Below are positions 1 through 9,739 of a DNA stretch of 64,000 nucleotides, one piece after another. Origin of the DNA: Bolinopsis microptera (Eukaryota; Ctenophora; Tentaculata; Lobata; Bolinopsidae). The notes under the pieces were generated by a model. The model was given only the letters and a program-made list of their open reading frames with translations. It was not told where the DNA came from and ran no database searches. The stretch spans positions 6,031,675 to 6,095,674 of the forward strand of contig NC_087078.1 in assembly GCF_026151205.1 (NCBI RefSeq). The letters are read 5' to 3'. The position numbers and the translations under genes are program-made. How positions within the stretch are numbered: position 1 is the stretch's first letter; every line of letters starts with the position of its first letter.

Positions 1-382
1 GCCTTGATAGTGTGTTGGTTGCAACCCACTAAATTAAGTTCTGGATCACGTATCTGCAAGATCTTAAAAGGGTCATAACTCGCTTATATTGTGAACAACC
101 AACTTGAAATTTTGGGAAAGCACTTTGATTATTAAACCAAATGTGTCTAGAAACTTTGAAGTTCTCATCTTTAAGTGTTCTTACTTTATGGTGACAATAG
201 TGAAAAAGAGGAAGTGGCGTGCCACACCCACTGTAACTAACTAAATTTGACGAAACTTTCTGGAAATCTAAGTTTGACTCATATCTATAATCTCTGAAAT
301 TTCTGTGCAATTCTAAGAAGAGTTAGGTGAGTTATTAAAGGGTTGCGTGTGGGCAGTTAGTTTTGGGCCACCCTGTATTAAT
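1..382. other. no gene recognised
   Basis: A 93-codon frame is open on the minus strand at 29-310, but it has no recognisable domain and no flanking splice signals. The stretch ends next to a GGCCACCCTGTAT-like string at about 367-379, a sequence often seen at the edges of dispersed repeats. It is most likely repeat-derived DNA. Confidence 0.3.
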
Positions 383-597
383 ACTCGTGACTTGGTTATC
401 GTCTCCCGTGATCAACACAACCTCATCGTGAGGTTGTGTTGATACAAGTCACGACTGTATTAGCTGAGTAGCTGTATCAGTGTGTATACGGCACGGGCAT
501 TATTCTATGAGTATTAAACAAAGGTAACACTTGGTACCTTTGTTACCATCATGACGAGGTTGTGTTGATCACGGGAGATGATAACCAAGTCACGAGT
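383..597. repeat. nested fold-back (inverted repeat)
   Basis: Outer arms of 45 bp at 383-427 and 553-597 are inverted copies of each other with about two mismatches. Inside the left arm, 411-424 pairs with 430-443, and the 9-mer cgtgacttg at 386-394 pairs with its complement at 445-453, so the left half can also fold on itself. The spacer holds another inverted pair, ggtaac/gttacc, near 525-547. This looks like a small non-autonomous fold-back element. No coding sequence lies inside. Confidence 0.75.
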
Positions 598-1006
598 GGA
601 ATTGTGTACTACTTTAGTGTGTATTTAGTCCGTGTGTACCAGGTGCATGTAAGAAATGTGTCTATCAAATCAACAAAAGAGGTTACATTTTATTAAGTTT
701 AGGTTTAGCCGTAATATATTATATTTTGGTTTAGCTGAAATAGATTATATTGTTTACGTACAATTTCCCTAACTTTCATATTATATCATGTTGACTCATT
801 GAAGATATTTTGGTCTTGTCCAAATTTAAATGTAATACATTGATCTAAAATATATATGAATTTTGAAATTTAAAAAGATTTATTCATACAGATTACAGAT
901 TACCCCAGAAGTTTTCAGTATATTTATATTTATAAATCCGTACACTTACTAACTTAGTGTCACAAGTTTAAAAAAGGAGAAACTGAGGTAACATAAAGTT
1001 TTTTAC

Positions 1007-1258
1007 TCACGTGGATGATCGAGGACAGCGATGATAATGAGGGTCAATTACTGATTGTAATTCTCGACCGATGGAAGTGGAAGAATTGGATAGGAAACTA
1101 CCATGAAAATGTTGAGGTGTTAAAGTCAAGGTACCTACTAGGTAAACGGGCCGTATAATCGTAACATGAATGCCCCATTTGCAGAGGAAACAGATAGGAG
1201 TGGTGCACTGTGTACAATAAAATAAGATTGAGATGCCCACAATTGTGGTTGAGGTCAA
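1007..1258 (-). CDS. possible exon with half a B-box-like zinc motif
   Basis: The minus strand is open for 83 codons and ends at a GTGAGT donor-like site (about 1004-1009). Near its start it encodes FYCTQCTTPICFLCKWGIH. The Cys/His spacing (C-x2-C-x4-C-x2-C-x4-H) resembles the second half of a B-box zinc finger as found in TRIM-type proteins. The first Cys/His pair and the final His are not convincingly present, and the rest of the frame is low in recognisable features. It could be a TRIM pseudogene fragment, a real exon of a gene running out of the window to the left, or chance. Basis: motif seen in sequence, function inferred. Confidence 0.25.
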   Translation of the reverse strand: MTSTTIVGISILFYCTQCTTPICFLCKWGIHVTIIRPVYLVGTLTLTPQHFHGSFLSNSSTSIGRELQSVIDPHYHRCPRSST

Positions 1259-1446
1259 AATTTTTTCATGACATCACATCGGAGAGAAAAATTATTTTTA
1301 TTATCAACAGTTGATGAAAAACAAAAGAGGGCACACGTAAATGAACCTTGGCAAATGAATAACTATACCGTCAAGCTGGATCGTGATCCCTCAACAGATT
1401 GAAATTGTGTCACCTTAGTCACGATTAGATGTATTATAGTTATAGT

Positions 1447-1516
1447 ACGTTGCGTGTATAATAAGAGTTTCTAACTATAACGTTACAGTTAGAAACTCTT
1501 ATTATACACGCAACGT
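1447..1516. repeat. perfect 30-bp hairpin
   Basis: Positions 1447-1476 are the exact reverse complement of 1487-1516, separated by a 10-bp loop. It is a palindromic repeat of the miniature fold-back kind. No flanking target duplication is obvious. Confidence 0.85.
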
Positions 1517-2341
1517 GTTGGAATCCAATGATGTAAAGTTCCGATATTGAATACTCTGCCTCAATTATAATCATCGCCAGCTCAACACGCCTAGTTATCT
1601 GTCTGCAATCTTATCGTTAAACTTTCAGTAATCAGTGTGGGTAATTCTTGATGGAATTAAACTTAAATAGTCAGAGGGAACACTAACGAACCCGTCGTGA
1701 CAATACATCAATGAAATAAATAAGATAATTATAAAAAAAATCATAAATAAGACCCAAAACATGTAAAAAATTAACTGTATTCTATTAACTGTATACATCT
1801 TGAATTGTCAGGATGCTCATTACTCAGTGTAAAAGATTAACTTTGTAAGTTATTTGTTGTGTTAAACTCAACAATTGTGTGTAAGACAATGTTATATAAT
1901 TATATACTACGCAATTCAATCTGAGAGTGCCTGAAAGCTGCGAGTTGTTCAGCTTAATTGCAATGGTTTTTGTCTCCAAATTTGCTGTCCATGAAAAAAT
2001 GTAGGCAGGTCGGAATTTTACTGAACCTATATTTTGCGGTGCTACCTCTGCTTATATTGAAGTCACTATTGTGACGGTACATTAGAACTAGACAGAAACA
2101 AAGAGTGAAGGGCCTGAACGGAACCCTTCGGTTTCAGTTCCTTCCTTCAGTACAGCAAGGACATTCACCGGGTTCTCTAAGGATGGGCACATAGCTCACT
2201 CCACACTATGCTCTGTCAAATGATGCTTATATACCAAGGATCTACAGGAAATATTTCCTTGTAAGTTTAGACGGCGATCTGTGAACAAACAACTACCTCA
2301 TTCCCAACTACAGGAACCAGAATTCCGATACTATCCCAACG
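1517..2341. other. no gene recognised
   Basis: AT-rich DNA with short frames only. No RNA gene, repeat array or conserved coding sequence could be recognised by eye in this stretch. Confidence 0.4.
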
Positions 2342-2574
2342 AGCTACACCAAGCATAGTTTCAGTGTTGGCTCTCTAGAGATTCTCGGAGAGCTGTGTAA
2401 TTTTACCAGCTGTTCTTGTATCATATCCAGTGTGCTAAGTAGATACTCAAAGGACGGTTTTAATAATTCAGGTTTCTGATCAATACTGACAGTTGCTTCC
2501 CAAACTGGAAAGCTGCATATTACCAACAGTTTCCAATAACTACAAGTGACAAAAAGGTGTATATTATTACTCAA
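2342..2574 (-). CDS. possible terminal exon, helical protein of unknown function
   Basis: The minus strand is open for about 76 codons and ends at a TAG near 2342. A good acceptor (pyrimidines then CAG, at about 2505) or a second one (CACTTGTAG, about 2545) could open the exon. From either site the reading is rich in charged and Leu residues with heptad-like spacing (PSFEYLLSTLDMIQEQLVKL), suggesting a short amphipathic or coiled-coil helix. No upstream partner exon was identified, because the DNA immediately upstream on this strand is the 3' end of the collagen-hybrid gene. It may be a real last exon, a processed fragment or chance. Confidence 0.3.
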
Positions 2575-3270
2575 TATTCAAGGCATGCAGGCACGGTGAA
2601 TGCAAACATAAGATTTGGTTGAAGGGGAGTAATTGAGTCCAGGGGTGCAGGAAGTGAGGAAGCCTGGAAGCGAAGAGGGGGGTCTGTTGGGAATACGAAT
2701 TATGAGGCATGGACGTTTTCAGGTTTTTGATTTGCCGATTGTATGTCATTTGTTAATTGATTTAATTATTGTTATATCGGTCATGTTGCTCCTAATTGAC
2801 TGACTGAGAACAAAGTTGGATATCTCAGAAATATCATACAATCAAATGGTTAGGATAGGCTGCGATATGTGTCAGGTATGAAGTTACCATAGTGGAACAA
2901 AAAAGGTGAGGTAGTTACTATGTGAAATCGTAGATAGTTGTTTTTTCAAATAGATCATAATTTATCGATGAACCTTAGAAATGCATTTGACACATCTAAT
3001 GTATCATAATTAATAATTATATATCGTAAAAGATCAATATATGAAATTATTTCCCAACATTGAACATTGGACAAAATATTTTAAGCATGAATTTACCTCA
3101 ACAAATACCAGGGCATTTTCTCCATGGCTGAAAAACTGTTATACACACTTATCATTATGAATTGATTGACTTATAAAATCTATTGCCACAATGAAATGAT
3201 CAGACAGCAAAACAGTTCATCCTGCAATAACATAATTAAAGAAAGTCCTTCCAAATTTATATTGAATATT

Positions 3271-6200
3271 TCAGATTCCCCAGCCGTTCCCCGCATTCCA
3301 AGGGTTATTATAACCGTTGTTATAGTTACCGTTGTTAACCTGATAGTTGGTTCTGTATCTCACTTCATTGCTACAGTGTTGTGTGGAGGACCAGGTAAAG
3401 CACTTCACCAAATAGGAGGAACACTCTTTCACCTTAATGAAATAGTCGTGATCATATGTTATGTAAGGTAAAGCGTAATCCTCGAATCAATTATAGAATT
3501 GTATAGCTATTTTTTGAAAATTTGCTAACCACATTTTTGTTTTCTGTAAAACTTATTTCTGTTGAAATGTGGACTATTGGTTTAAAATCAACTCTTCAAA
3601 TTCATTTTCAAGAAAGACGGTAAATTGTACAAACCACAGTTTGTCTCCCCTTGATGCAGCGTCCCAGTCTATTCAGACAACTACACAGCGCGTTGTTAAC
3701 CCTCCGGATACAGCGAGGAGTGGTATCATCTGCACAGGTGAACTTTCTTCGTGTGGCACGGTAGCCTTCGTCACACGTTAGGAATGGCAATTTCTGAGGG
3801 ACTGATCAGGCTTCCGGTGGGAACGGAGAATTGTCCGTTTTTAACCTATTGTTGAATGCAGATCAGTATATAACATTACATGTACAGTAAATTAATTCAG
3901 TCAGCATATGTAATGATAATAACCTTTTTCTATAAAGATTTCGCATTGAAGATCATAGATTCGATATTTTTCGAGTGGTGAATGTAGGTTGTTTAGCATA
4001 AATTTGTTCCAAATCAGTATGCGGGAACGCACAACCGTAAAAATGAAAAAATAATGGAACCGTCGAAATTTTTACTTGACCTGTCAAGTCTAAATTGACT
4101 AAGTCAAGAGATTTTTTATTCACATCACCTTAACACCAGTCAAGTGTACTCTATAATAAATTTTACCTTTGGACATATGCAGCTACTTTGCCCCTTGGTT
4201 ATTGAGCTGGAAGTGGCTACAGCGCTACTGGGAGGGAACGTCGCACTCGTGCTGGCGACTCCCGGTGGACTGGCAGTGGGGATTCCAGGTGGACTGGCAG
4301 TAGGAACTCTCGGTGGACTGGTAGTTGGGACTCCCGGTGGACTGGTAGTTGGGACTCCTGGTGGACTGGTAGTTGGGACTCCTGGTGGACTGGTAGTTGG
4401 GACTCCTGGTGGACTGGTAGTTGGGACTCCTGGTGGACTGGTAGTTGGGACTCCCGGTGGACTGGTAGTTGGGACTCCTGGTGGACTGGTAGTTGGGACT
4501 CCTGGTGGACTGGTAGTTGGGACTCCTGGTGGACTGGTAGTTGGGACTCCCGGTGGACTGGTAGTTGGGACTCCTGATGGACTGGTAGTTGGGACTCCCG
4601 GTGGACTGGTAGTTGGGACTCCCGGTGGACTGGTAGTTGGGACTCCTGGTGGACTGGTAGTTGGGACTCCCGGTGGACTGGTAGTTGGGACTCCCGGTGG
4701 ACTGGTAGTTGGGACTCCCGGTGGACTGGTAGTTGGGACTCCCGGTGGGCTGGTAGTTGGGACTCCTGGTGGACTGGTAGTTGGGACTCCCGGTGGACTG
4801 GTAGTTGGGACTCCCGGTGGACTGGTAGTTGGGACTCCCGGTGGACTGGTAGTTGGGACTCCTGGTGGACTGGTAGTTGGGACTCCTGGTGGACTGGTAG
4901 TTGGGACTCCTGGTGGACTGGTAGTTGGGACTCCCGGTGGACTGGTAGTTGGGACTCCCGGTGGACTGGTAGTTGGGACTCCTGGTGGACTGGTAGTTGG
5001 GACTCCCGGTGGACTGGTAGTTGGGACTCCCGGTGGACTGGTAGTTGGGACTCCTGGTGGACTGGTAGTTGGGACTCCCGGTGGACTGGTAGTTGGGACT
5101 CCCGGTGGACTGGTAGTTGGGACTCCTGGTGGACTGGTAGTTGGGACTCCCGGTGGACTGGTAGTTGGGACTCCTGGTGGACTGGTAGTTGGGACTCCTG
5201 GTGGACTGGTAGTTGGGACTCCCGGTGGACTGGTAGTTGGGACTCCCGGTGGACTGGTAGTTGGGACTCCCGGTGGACTGGTAGTTGGGACTCCCGGTGG
5301 ACTGGTAGTTGGGACTCCTGGTGGACTGGTAGTTGGGACTCCCGGTGGACTGGTAGTTGGGACTCCCGGTGGACTGGTAGTTGGGACTCCCGGTGGACTG
5401 GTAGTTGGGACTCCTGGTGGACTGGTAGTTGGGACTCCCGGTGGACTGGTAGTTGGAACTCCCGGTGGACTGGTAGTTGGGACTCCCGGTGGACTGGTAG
5501 TTGGGACTCCCGGTGGACTGGTAGTTGGGACTCCTGGTGGACTGGTAGTTGGGACTCCTGGTGGACTGGTAGTTGGGACTCCCGGTGGACTGGTAGTTGG
5601 GACTCCTGGTGGACTGGTAGTTGGGACTCCTGGTGGACTGGTAGTTGGGACTCCTGGTGGACTGGTAGTTGGGACTCCTGGTGGACTGGTAGTTGGGACT
5701 CCCGGTGGACTGGTAGTTGGGACTCCTGGTGGACTGGTAGTTGGGACTCCTGGTGGACTGGTAGTTGGGACTCCCGGTGGACTGGTAGTTGGGACTCCTG
5801 GTGGACTGGTAGTTGGGACTCCCGGTGGACTGGTAGTTGGGACTCCCGGTGGACTGGTAGTTGGGACTCCTGGTGGACTGGTAGTTGGGACTCTGGTGGA
5901 CTGGTAGTTGGGACTCCTGGTGGACTGGTAGTTGGGACTCCTGGTGGACTGGTAGTTGGGACTCCTGGTGGACTGGTAGTTGGGACTCCCGGTGGACTGG
6001 TAGTTGGGACTCCTGGTGGACTGGTAGTTGGGACTCCCGGTGGACTGGTAGTTGGGACTCCTGGTGGACTGGTAGTTGGGACTCCCGGTGGACTGGTAGT
6101 TGGGACTCCTGGTGGACTGGTAGTTGGGACTCCTGGTGGACTGGTAGTTGGGACTCCTGGTGGACTGGTAGTTGGGACTCCTGGTGGACTGGTAGTTGGG

Positions 6201-7981
6201 ACTCCTGGTGGACTGGTAGTTGGGACTCCTGGTGGACTGGTAGTTGGGACTCCTGGTGGACTGGTAGTTGGGACTCCTGGTGGACTGGTAGTTGGGACTC
6301 CTGGTGGACTGGTAGTTGGGACTCCTGGTGGACTGGTAGTTGGGACTCCTGGTGGACTGGTAGTTGGGACTCCTGGTGGACTGGTAGTTGGGACTCCTGG
6401 TGGACTGGTAGTTGGGACTCCTGGTGGACTGGTAGTTGGGACTCCCTGGTGGACTGGTAGTTGGGACTCCCGGTGGACTGGTAGTTGGGACTCCTGGTGG
6501 ACTGGTAGTTGGGACTCCTGGTGGACTGGTAGTTGGGACTCCTGGTGGACTGGTAGTTGGGACTCCCGGTGGACTGGTAGTTGGGACTCCTGGTGGACTG
6601 GTAGTTGGGACTCCCGGTGGACTGGTAGTTGGGACTCCTGGTGGACTGGTAGTTGGGACTCCCGGTGGACTGGTAGTTGGGACTCCCGGTGGACTGGTAG
6701 TTGGGACTCCTGGTGGACTGGTAGTTGGGACTCCTGGTGGACTGGTAGTTGGGACTCCTGGTGGACTGGTAGTTGGGACTCCTGGTGGACTGGTAGTTGG
6801 GACTCCTGGTGGACTGGTAGTTGGGACTCCTGGTGGACTGGTAGTTGGGACTCCTGGTGGACTGGTAGTTGGGACTCCTGGTGGACTGGTAGTTGGGACT
6901 CCTGGTGGACTGGTAGTTGGGACTCCCGGTGGACTGGTCGTTGGGACTCCCGGTGGACTGATCGTTGGGACTCCTGGTGGACTGGTAGTTGGGTCTCTTG
7001 GTGGACTGGTAGTTGGGACTCCCGGTGGACTGGTAGTTGGGACTCCTGGTGGACTGGTAGTTGGGACTCCTGGTGGACTGGTAGTTGGGACTCCTGGTGG
7101 ACTGGTAGTTGGGACTCCTGGTGGACTGGTAGTTGGGACTCCCGGTGGACTGGTAGTTGGGACTCCTGGTGGACTGGTAGTTAGGACTCCTGGTGGACTG
7201 GTAGTTGGGACTCCTGGTGGACTGGTAGTTGGGACTCCTGGTGGACTAGTAGTTGGGACTCCCGGTGGACTGGTAGTTGGGACTCCTGGTGGACTGGTAG
7301 TTAGGACTCCCGGTGGACTGGTAGTTGGGACTCCTGGTGGACTGGTAGTTGGGACTCCTGGTGGACTGGTAGTTGGGACTCCCGGTGGACTGGTAGTTGG
7401 GTCTCTTGGTGGACTGGTAGTTGGGACTCCCGGTGGACTGGTAGTTGGGACTCCTGGTGGACTGGTAGTTGGGACTCCTGGTGGACTGGTAGTTGGGACT
7501 CCTGGTGGACTGGTAGTTGGGACTCCTGGTGGACTAGTAGTTGGGACTCCGGTGGACTGGTAGTTGGGACTCCTGGTGGACTAGTAGTTGGGACTCCCGG
7601 TGGACTGGTAGTTGGGACTCCTGGTGGACTGGTAGTTGGGACTCCCGGTGGACTGGTAGTTGGGACTCCTGGTGGACTGGTAGTTGGGACTCCTGGTGGA
7701 CTGGTAGTTGGGACTCCTGGTGGACTGGTAGTTGGGACTCCTGGTGGACTAGTAGTTGGGACTCCTGGTGGACCCGGTTGACCCGGTGGACCCGGTGGAC
7801 CCGGTGGACCCGGTGGACCCGGTGGACCCGGTGGACCCGGTGGACCCGGTGGACCCGGTGGACCCGGTGGACCCGGTAGACCCGGTGGACCCGGTGGACC
7901 CACCTGACCCATAGCGAACCATAATGGATTGTTTGATTGAAGTGCAAACAATACAAATATCAGTCTTTTGATCGACATCAT
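3271..7981 (-). CDS. secreted collagen/mucin hybrid with giant 8-residue repeat array and Cys-rich C-terminus (frame broken by three 1-nt indels)
   Basis: Three exons on the minus strand: 7981-4167, 3793-3635 and 3480-3271, all joined in phase 0. The start is the ATG at 7981, giving a signal peptide ([15 protein letters not shown] core, probable cleavage after WFA). Fifteen Gly-X-Y triplets follow (7900-7766), mostly GPP with one GLP and one GQP. Next come about 146 copies of GVPTTSPP (24 bp each, down to about 4240), the last ones degenerating to PTASPP, then SSCICPK and a GTAAAA donor. Exon 2 (53 codons) has six Cys, starting [12 protein letters not shown], reminiscent of a sushi-domain tail. 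Exon 3 (69 codons plus TGA) has three Cys and an Asn/Gly/Trp-rich end. Single-base indels at about 7549, 6444 and 5890 shift the array out of this frame, and TAA stops follow (7301, about 7183) in the shifted frame. Both array ends keep the GVPTTSPP frame, so sequencing or assembly error is likely, but a null allele is possible. The exon 2 donor (GTTTGT) and exon 3 acceptor (TTCGAG) are weak. A role in extracellular matrix, mucus or capsule is inferred. Confidence 0.7.
4240..7765. repeat. 24-bp tandem array (about 146 units), coding
   Basis: The + strand unit is ggtggactggtagttgggac followed by tcct or tccc. Units are nearly identical. The commonest difference is the T/C base, which falls on a third codon position (proline CCA/CCG) in the minus-strand GVPTTSPP frame. 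Rarer changes include ggactaGTAG, gggTCTCTT and gtTAGg units. All minus frames and at least two plus frames are largely open because 24 is a multiple of three, so several long frames here are by-products. Single-base indels lie at about 5890 (loss), 6444 (gain) and 7549 (loss). The junction with the GPP tract at 7765 is abrupt, while the other end (4230-4310) decays gradually. Confidence 0.95.
7766..7900 (-). other. Gly-X-Y collagen-like tract (15 triplets)
   Basis: 135 bp of 9-bp units (ggtggaccc on +) encode 15 uninterrupted Gly-X-Y triplets directly after the signal peptide. The count is in the 12-16 range typical of cnidarian minicollagens, but the minicollagen hallmark C-x3-C-x3-C-x3-C-x3-CC is not seen anywhere in this gene. 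Confidence 0.9.
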
Positions 7982-9641
7982 AGAATCAGAGTGAAACAAA
8001 AGTGGTGAAACGATTTCAACCAACCACTGAAAAGTAGCGAGGATTTGGATGTTAAGTTGAGTGAAATACGATAATCTATTCTCAACCCTTGTATTGATAT
8101 AGCCATAGGTACCAGTCAAAACAACAATTTTAACTCTGTTAGAAGTTAAACAGAACTCCAGTTAAATTGTGTACGCGTACTGAATGAAAGTTGGTTCAAA
8201 CAATGGAAAAATTAGCGAAATGGAAATTTATTGCGTAAGTTAACCTAATTTTGTATATGTAATAGTTTAATCGTTCTGTAAATTTAATTTTCAACAAGTA
8301 CAGTTTTTTAACAGATGAACTCACATAAACTTCATAACCTGAAATGGTCACCAATTTGATCCCTTTTTCCAGCGTTTCTTATAACGTGAGCTAGTAAATG
8401 AATCATGAATGATAATTCATAAAACATGATGTCAGAATTTAAATTTAAGGTTCGACATTTTCGCCGTCTCTTTTTCCGCCATATCTAAAAAAAATGCAAT
8501 TTACCTTATCGGCAAATAATGAAAAACGAAACCGAAGAAAACGATGCCATAATCTGATTTAGCAACAAATTTTTACATGCTTTATGACATCTTTTGATGA
8601 CAAATTGTTTCAATTATTGATCCGATGATATCATTTGGTCTGATAGATCTCTAGAAATTGACCGAAAATAAAAAGCTAAAGTATTCATATCCTAAATAAT
8701 AAGTTTTTAGTAGAATAGCGTTGGGGAAAATTTAAATGGACTTCGATTTGGACTCGACAGAACCATAAACGACAAACTTCATTTGGACGGGCTTAAATAT
8801 GAACGCTAGGGCATCCAATGTCCATTGTCCGTTCAAATAAAGTCCTATAAGGTATGTTTTTTTTAATGTGAGCCGAAGTCCCCAGGTAATCGGGTAACCT
8901 TTCATAATTGCAATTTCTGTAAAAGAGAAAAATGAAAACGATAAAGTTAAGGTTTATTAAAATTTGTGGCAAATTAAGTACAGATTGGTAATTGAAACAT
9001 GGTTTCATATAATCAAGGATTCTAAAATAAAAAACCAAGTTATCATACATCATGCAACAATCTTCCTAGTTAACACTCACAAAATAGTTTCGCTTTCAGG
9101 TATTCACCCACCTTATCATCTTCATGCATCCAAGTTACCCATAACAGTTCAACGCATTTTAATGTCAATATGTATACGAATAAAAAATAAGATATATTTT
9201 TGGTTAACATATGCAGTAGGGCACGTCAAGATATGCCGTATTTCTAGTAAGCTATCTGTTACCAAAAATAATTGACATTTCTACAGCATTTATTTATTAT
9301 ATTTCATTGTTGGTTAAGTTATTTTTTCCAGGAAATCCCACTTTATCAAAACAATCATAAAAGTATCGCAAAATATTAATACGTTTTCAAAAAATTTAAT
9401 TCGTGAAAACAATTTTGCATTGTCATCCTGACAATCCACATTCCGTTTTACACAACTAACGATGCATTCCCATATTCAAGTTTGCAGAGACATTCACCAT
9501 TCCAACTATAAATCCAACTCGAAATATTATTTGTCTCGCCAATTTGGTATCCTTTCAGAGCTCTCTCCGTGATACTGACCAGTACGATACCACGTTAATA
9601 ACCACGTGGGGGTCTTGTCATGTCACGAGGTGTCATCACAG
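7982..9641. other. intergenic, one dispersed-repeat copy, otherwise nothing recognised
   Basis: Upstream region of the collagen-hybrid gene and downstream region of the CLIC-like gene. It contains one diverged copy of the dispersed repeat described at 8700-8855. Short frames at 8793-9275 show no recognisable domain. Confidence 0.4.
8700..8855 (+). repeat. dispersed repeat family R1, copy 1
   Basis: Shares with 35930-36142 and 60030-60216 the order: TTTGGACGG block, gaacgctagg, a short spacer, then gtccgttcaaataa and gtccgataaggtatgta-like end. This copy is the most diverged. The copies lie in the same orientation and have no coding capacity, so they look like a non-autonomous element. Confidence 0.65.
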
Positions 9642-9680
9642 TGTCACGTGACGTCACGTGTGACGTCACGTGACGTGACA
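9642..9680. promoter_or_regulatory. palindromic cluster of CRE and E-box sites
   Basis: Two perfect TGACGTCA sites (9649-9656, 9661-9668) overlap three CACGTG E-boxes (9645-9650, 9655-9660, 9667-9672). The block is almost a perfect palindrome. TGACGTCA is the classic CREB/ATF site and CACGTG binds bHLH(-Zip) factors. The block lies 60 bp beyond the stop codon of the CLIC-like gene, so it could be an enhancer, or simply a palindromic repeat. Motifs are seen, use is inferred. Confidence 0.5.
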
Positions 9681-9739
9681 CAGGCTGGTTCAGATCCACC
9701 GTTGCCATGAACACGTGACCTCTTTACGGGACTGGACGA

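Noticed and set aside
4144-7563. Long plus-strand frames of GGLVVGTP and WTGSWDSW repeats
   Set aside because: By-products of a 24-bp array. There is no signal peptide or non-repeat coding context on this strand, whereas the minus strand has both ends of a coherent gene.
7766-7900. True cnidarian minicollagen
   Set aside because: The Gly-X-Y count fits, but the diagnostic C-x3-C-x3-C-x3-C-x3-CC domains and polyproline flanks are missing.
7301-7956. Minus-strand ESQLPVHQ and RVHRVH frames
   Set aside because: These are the shifted frames of the GPP and GVPTTSPP tracts and contain stops. They are not separate genes.
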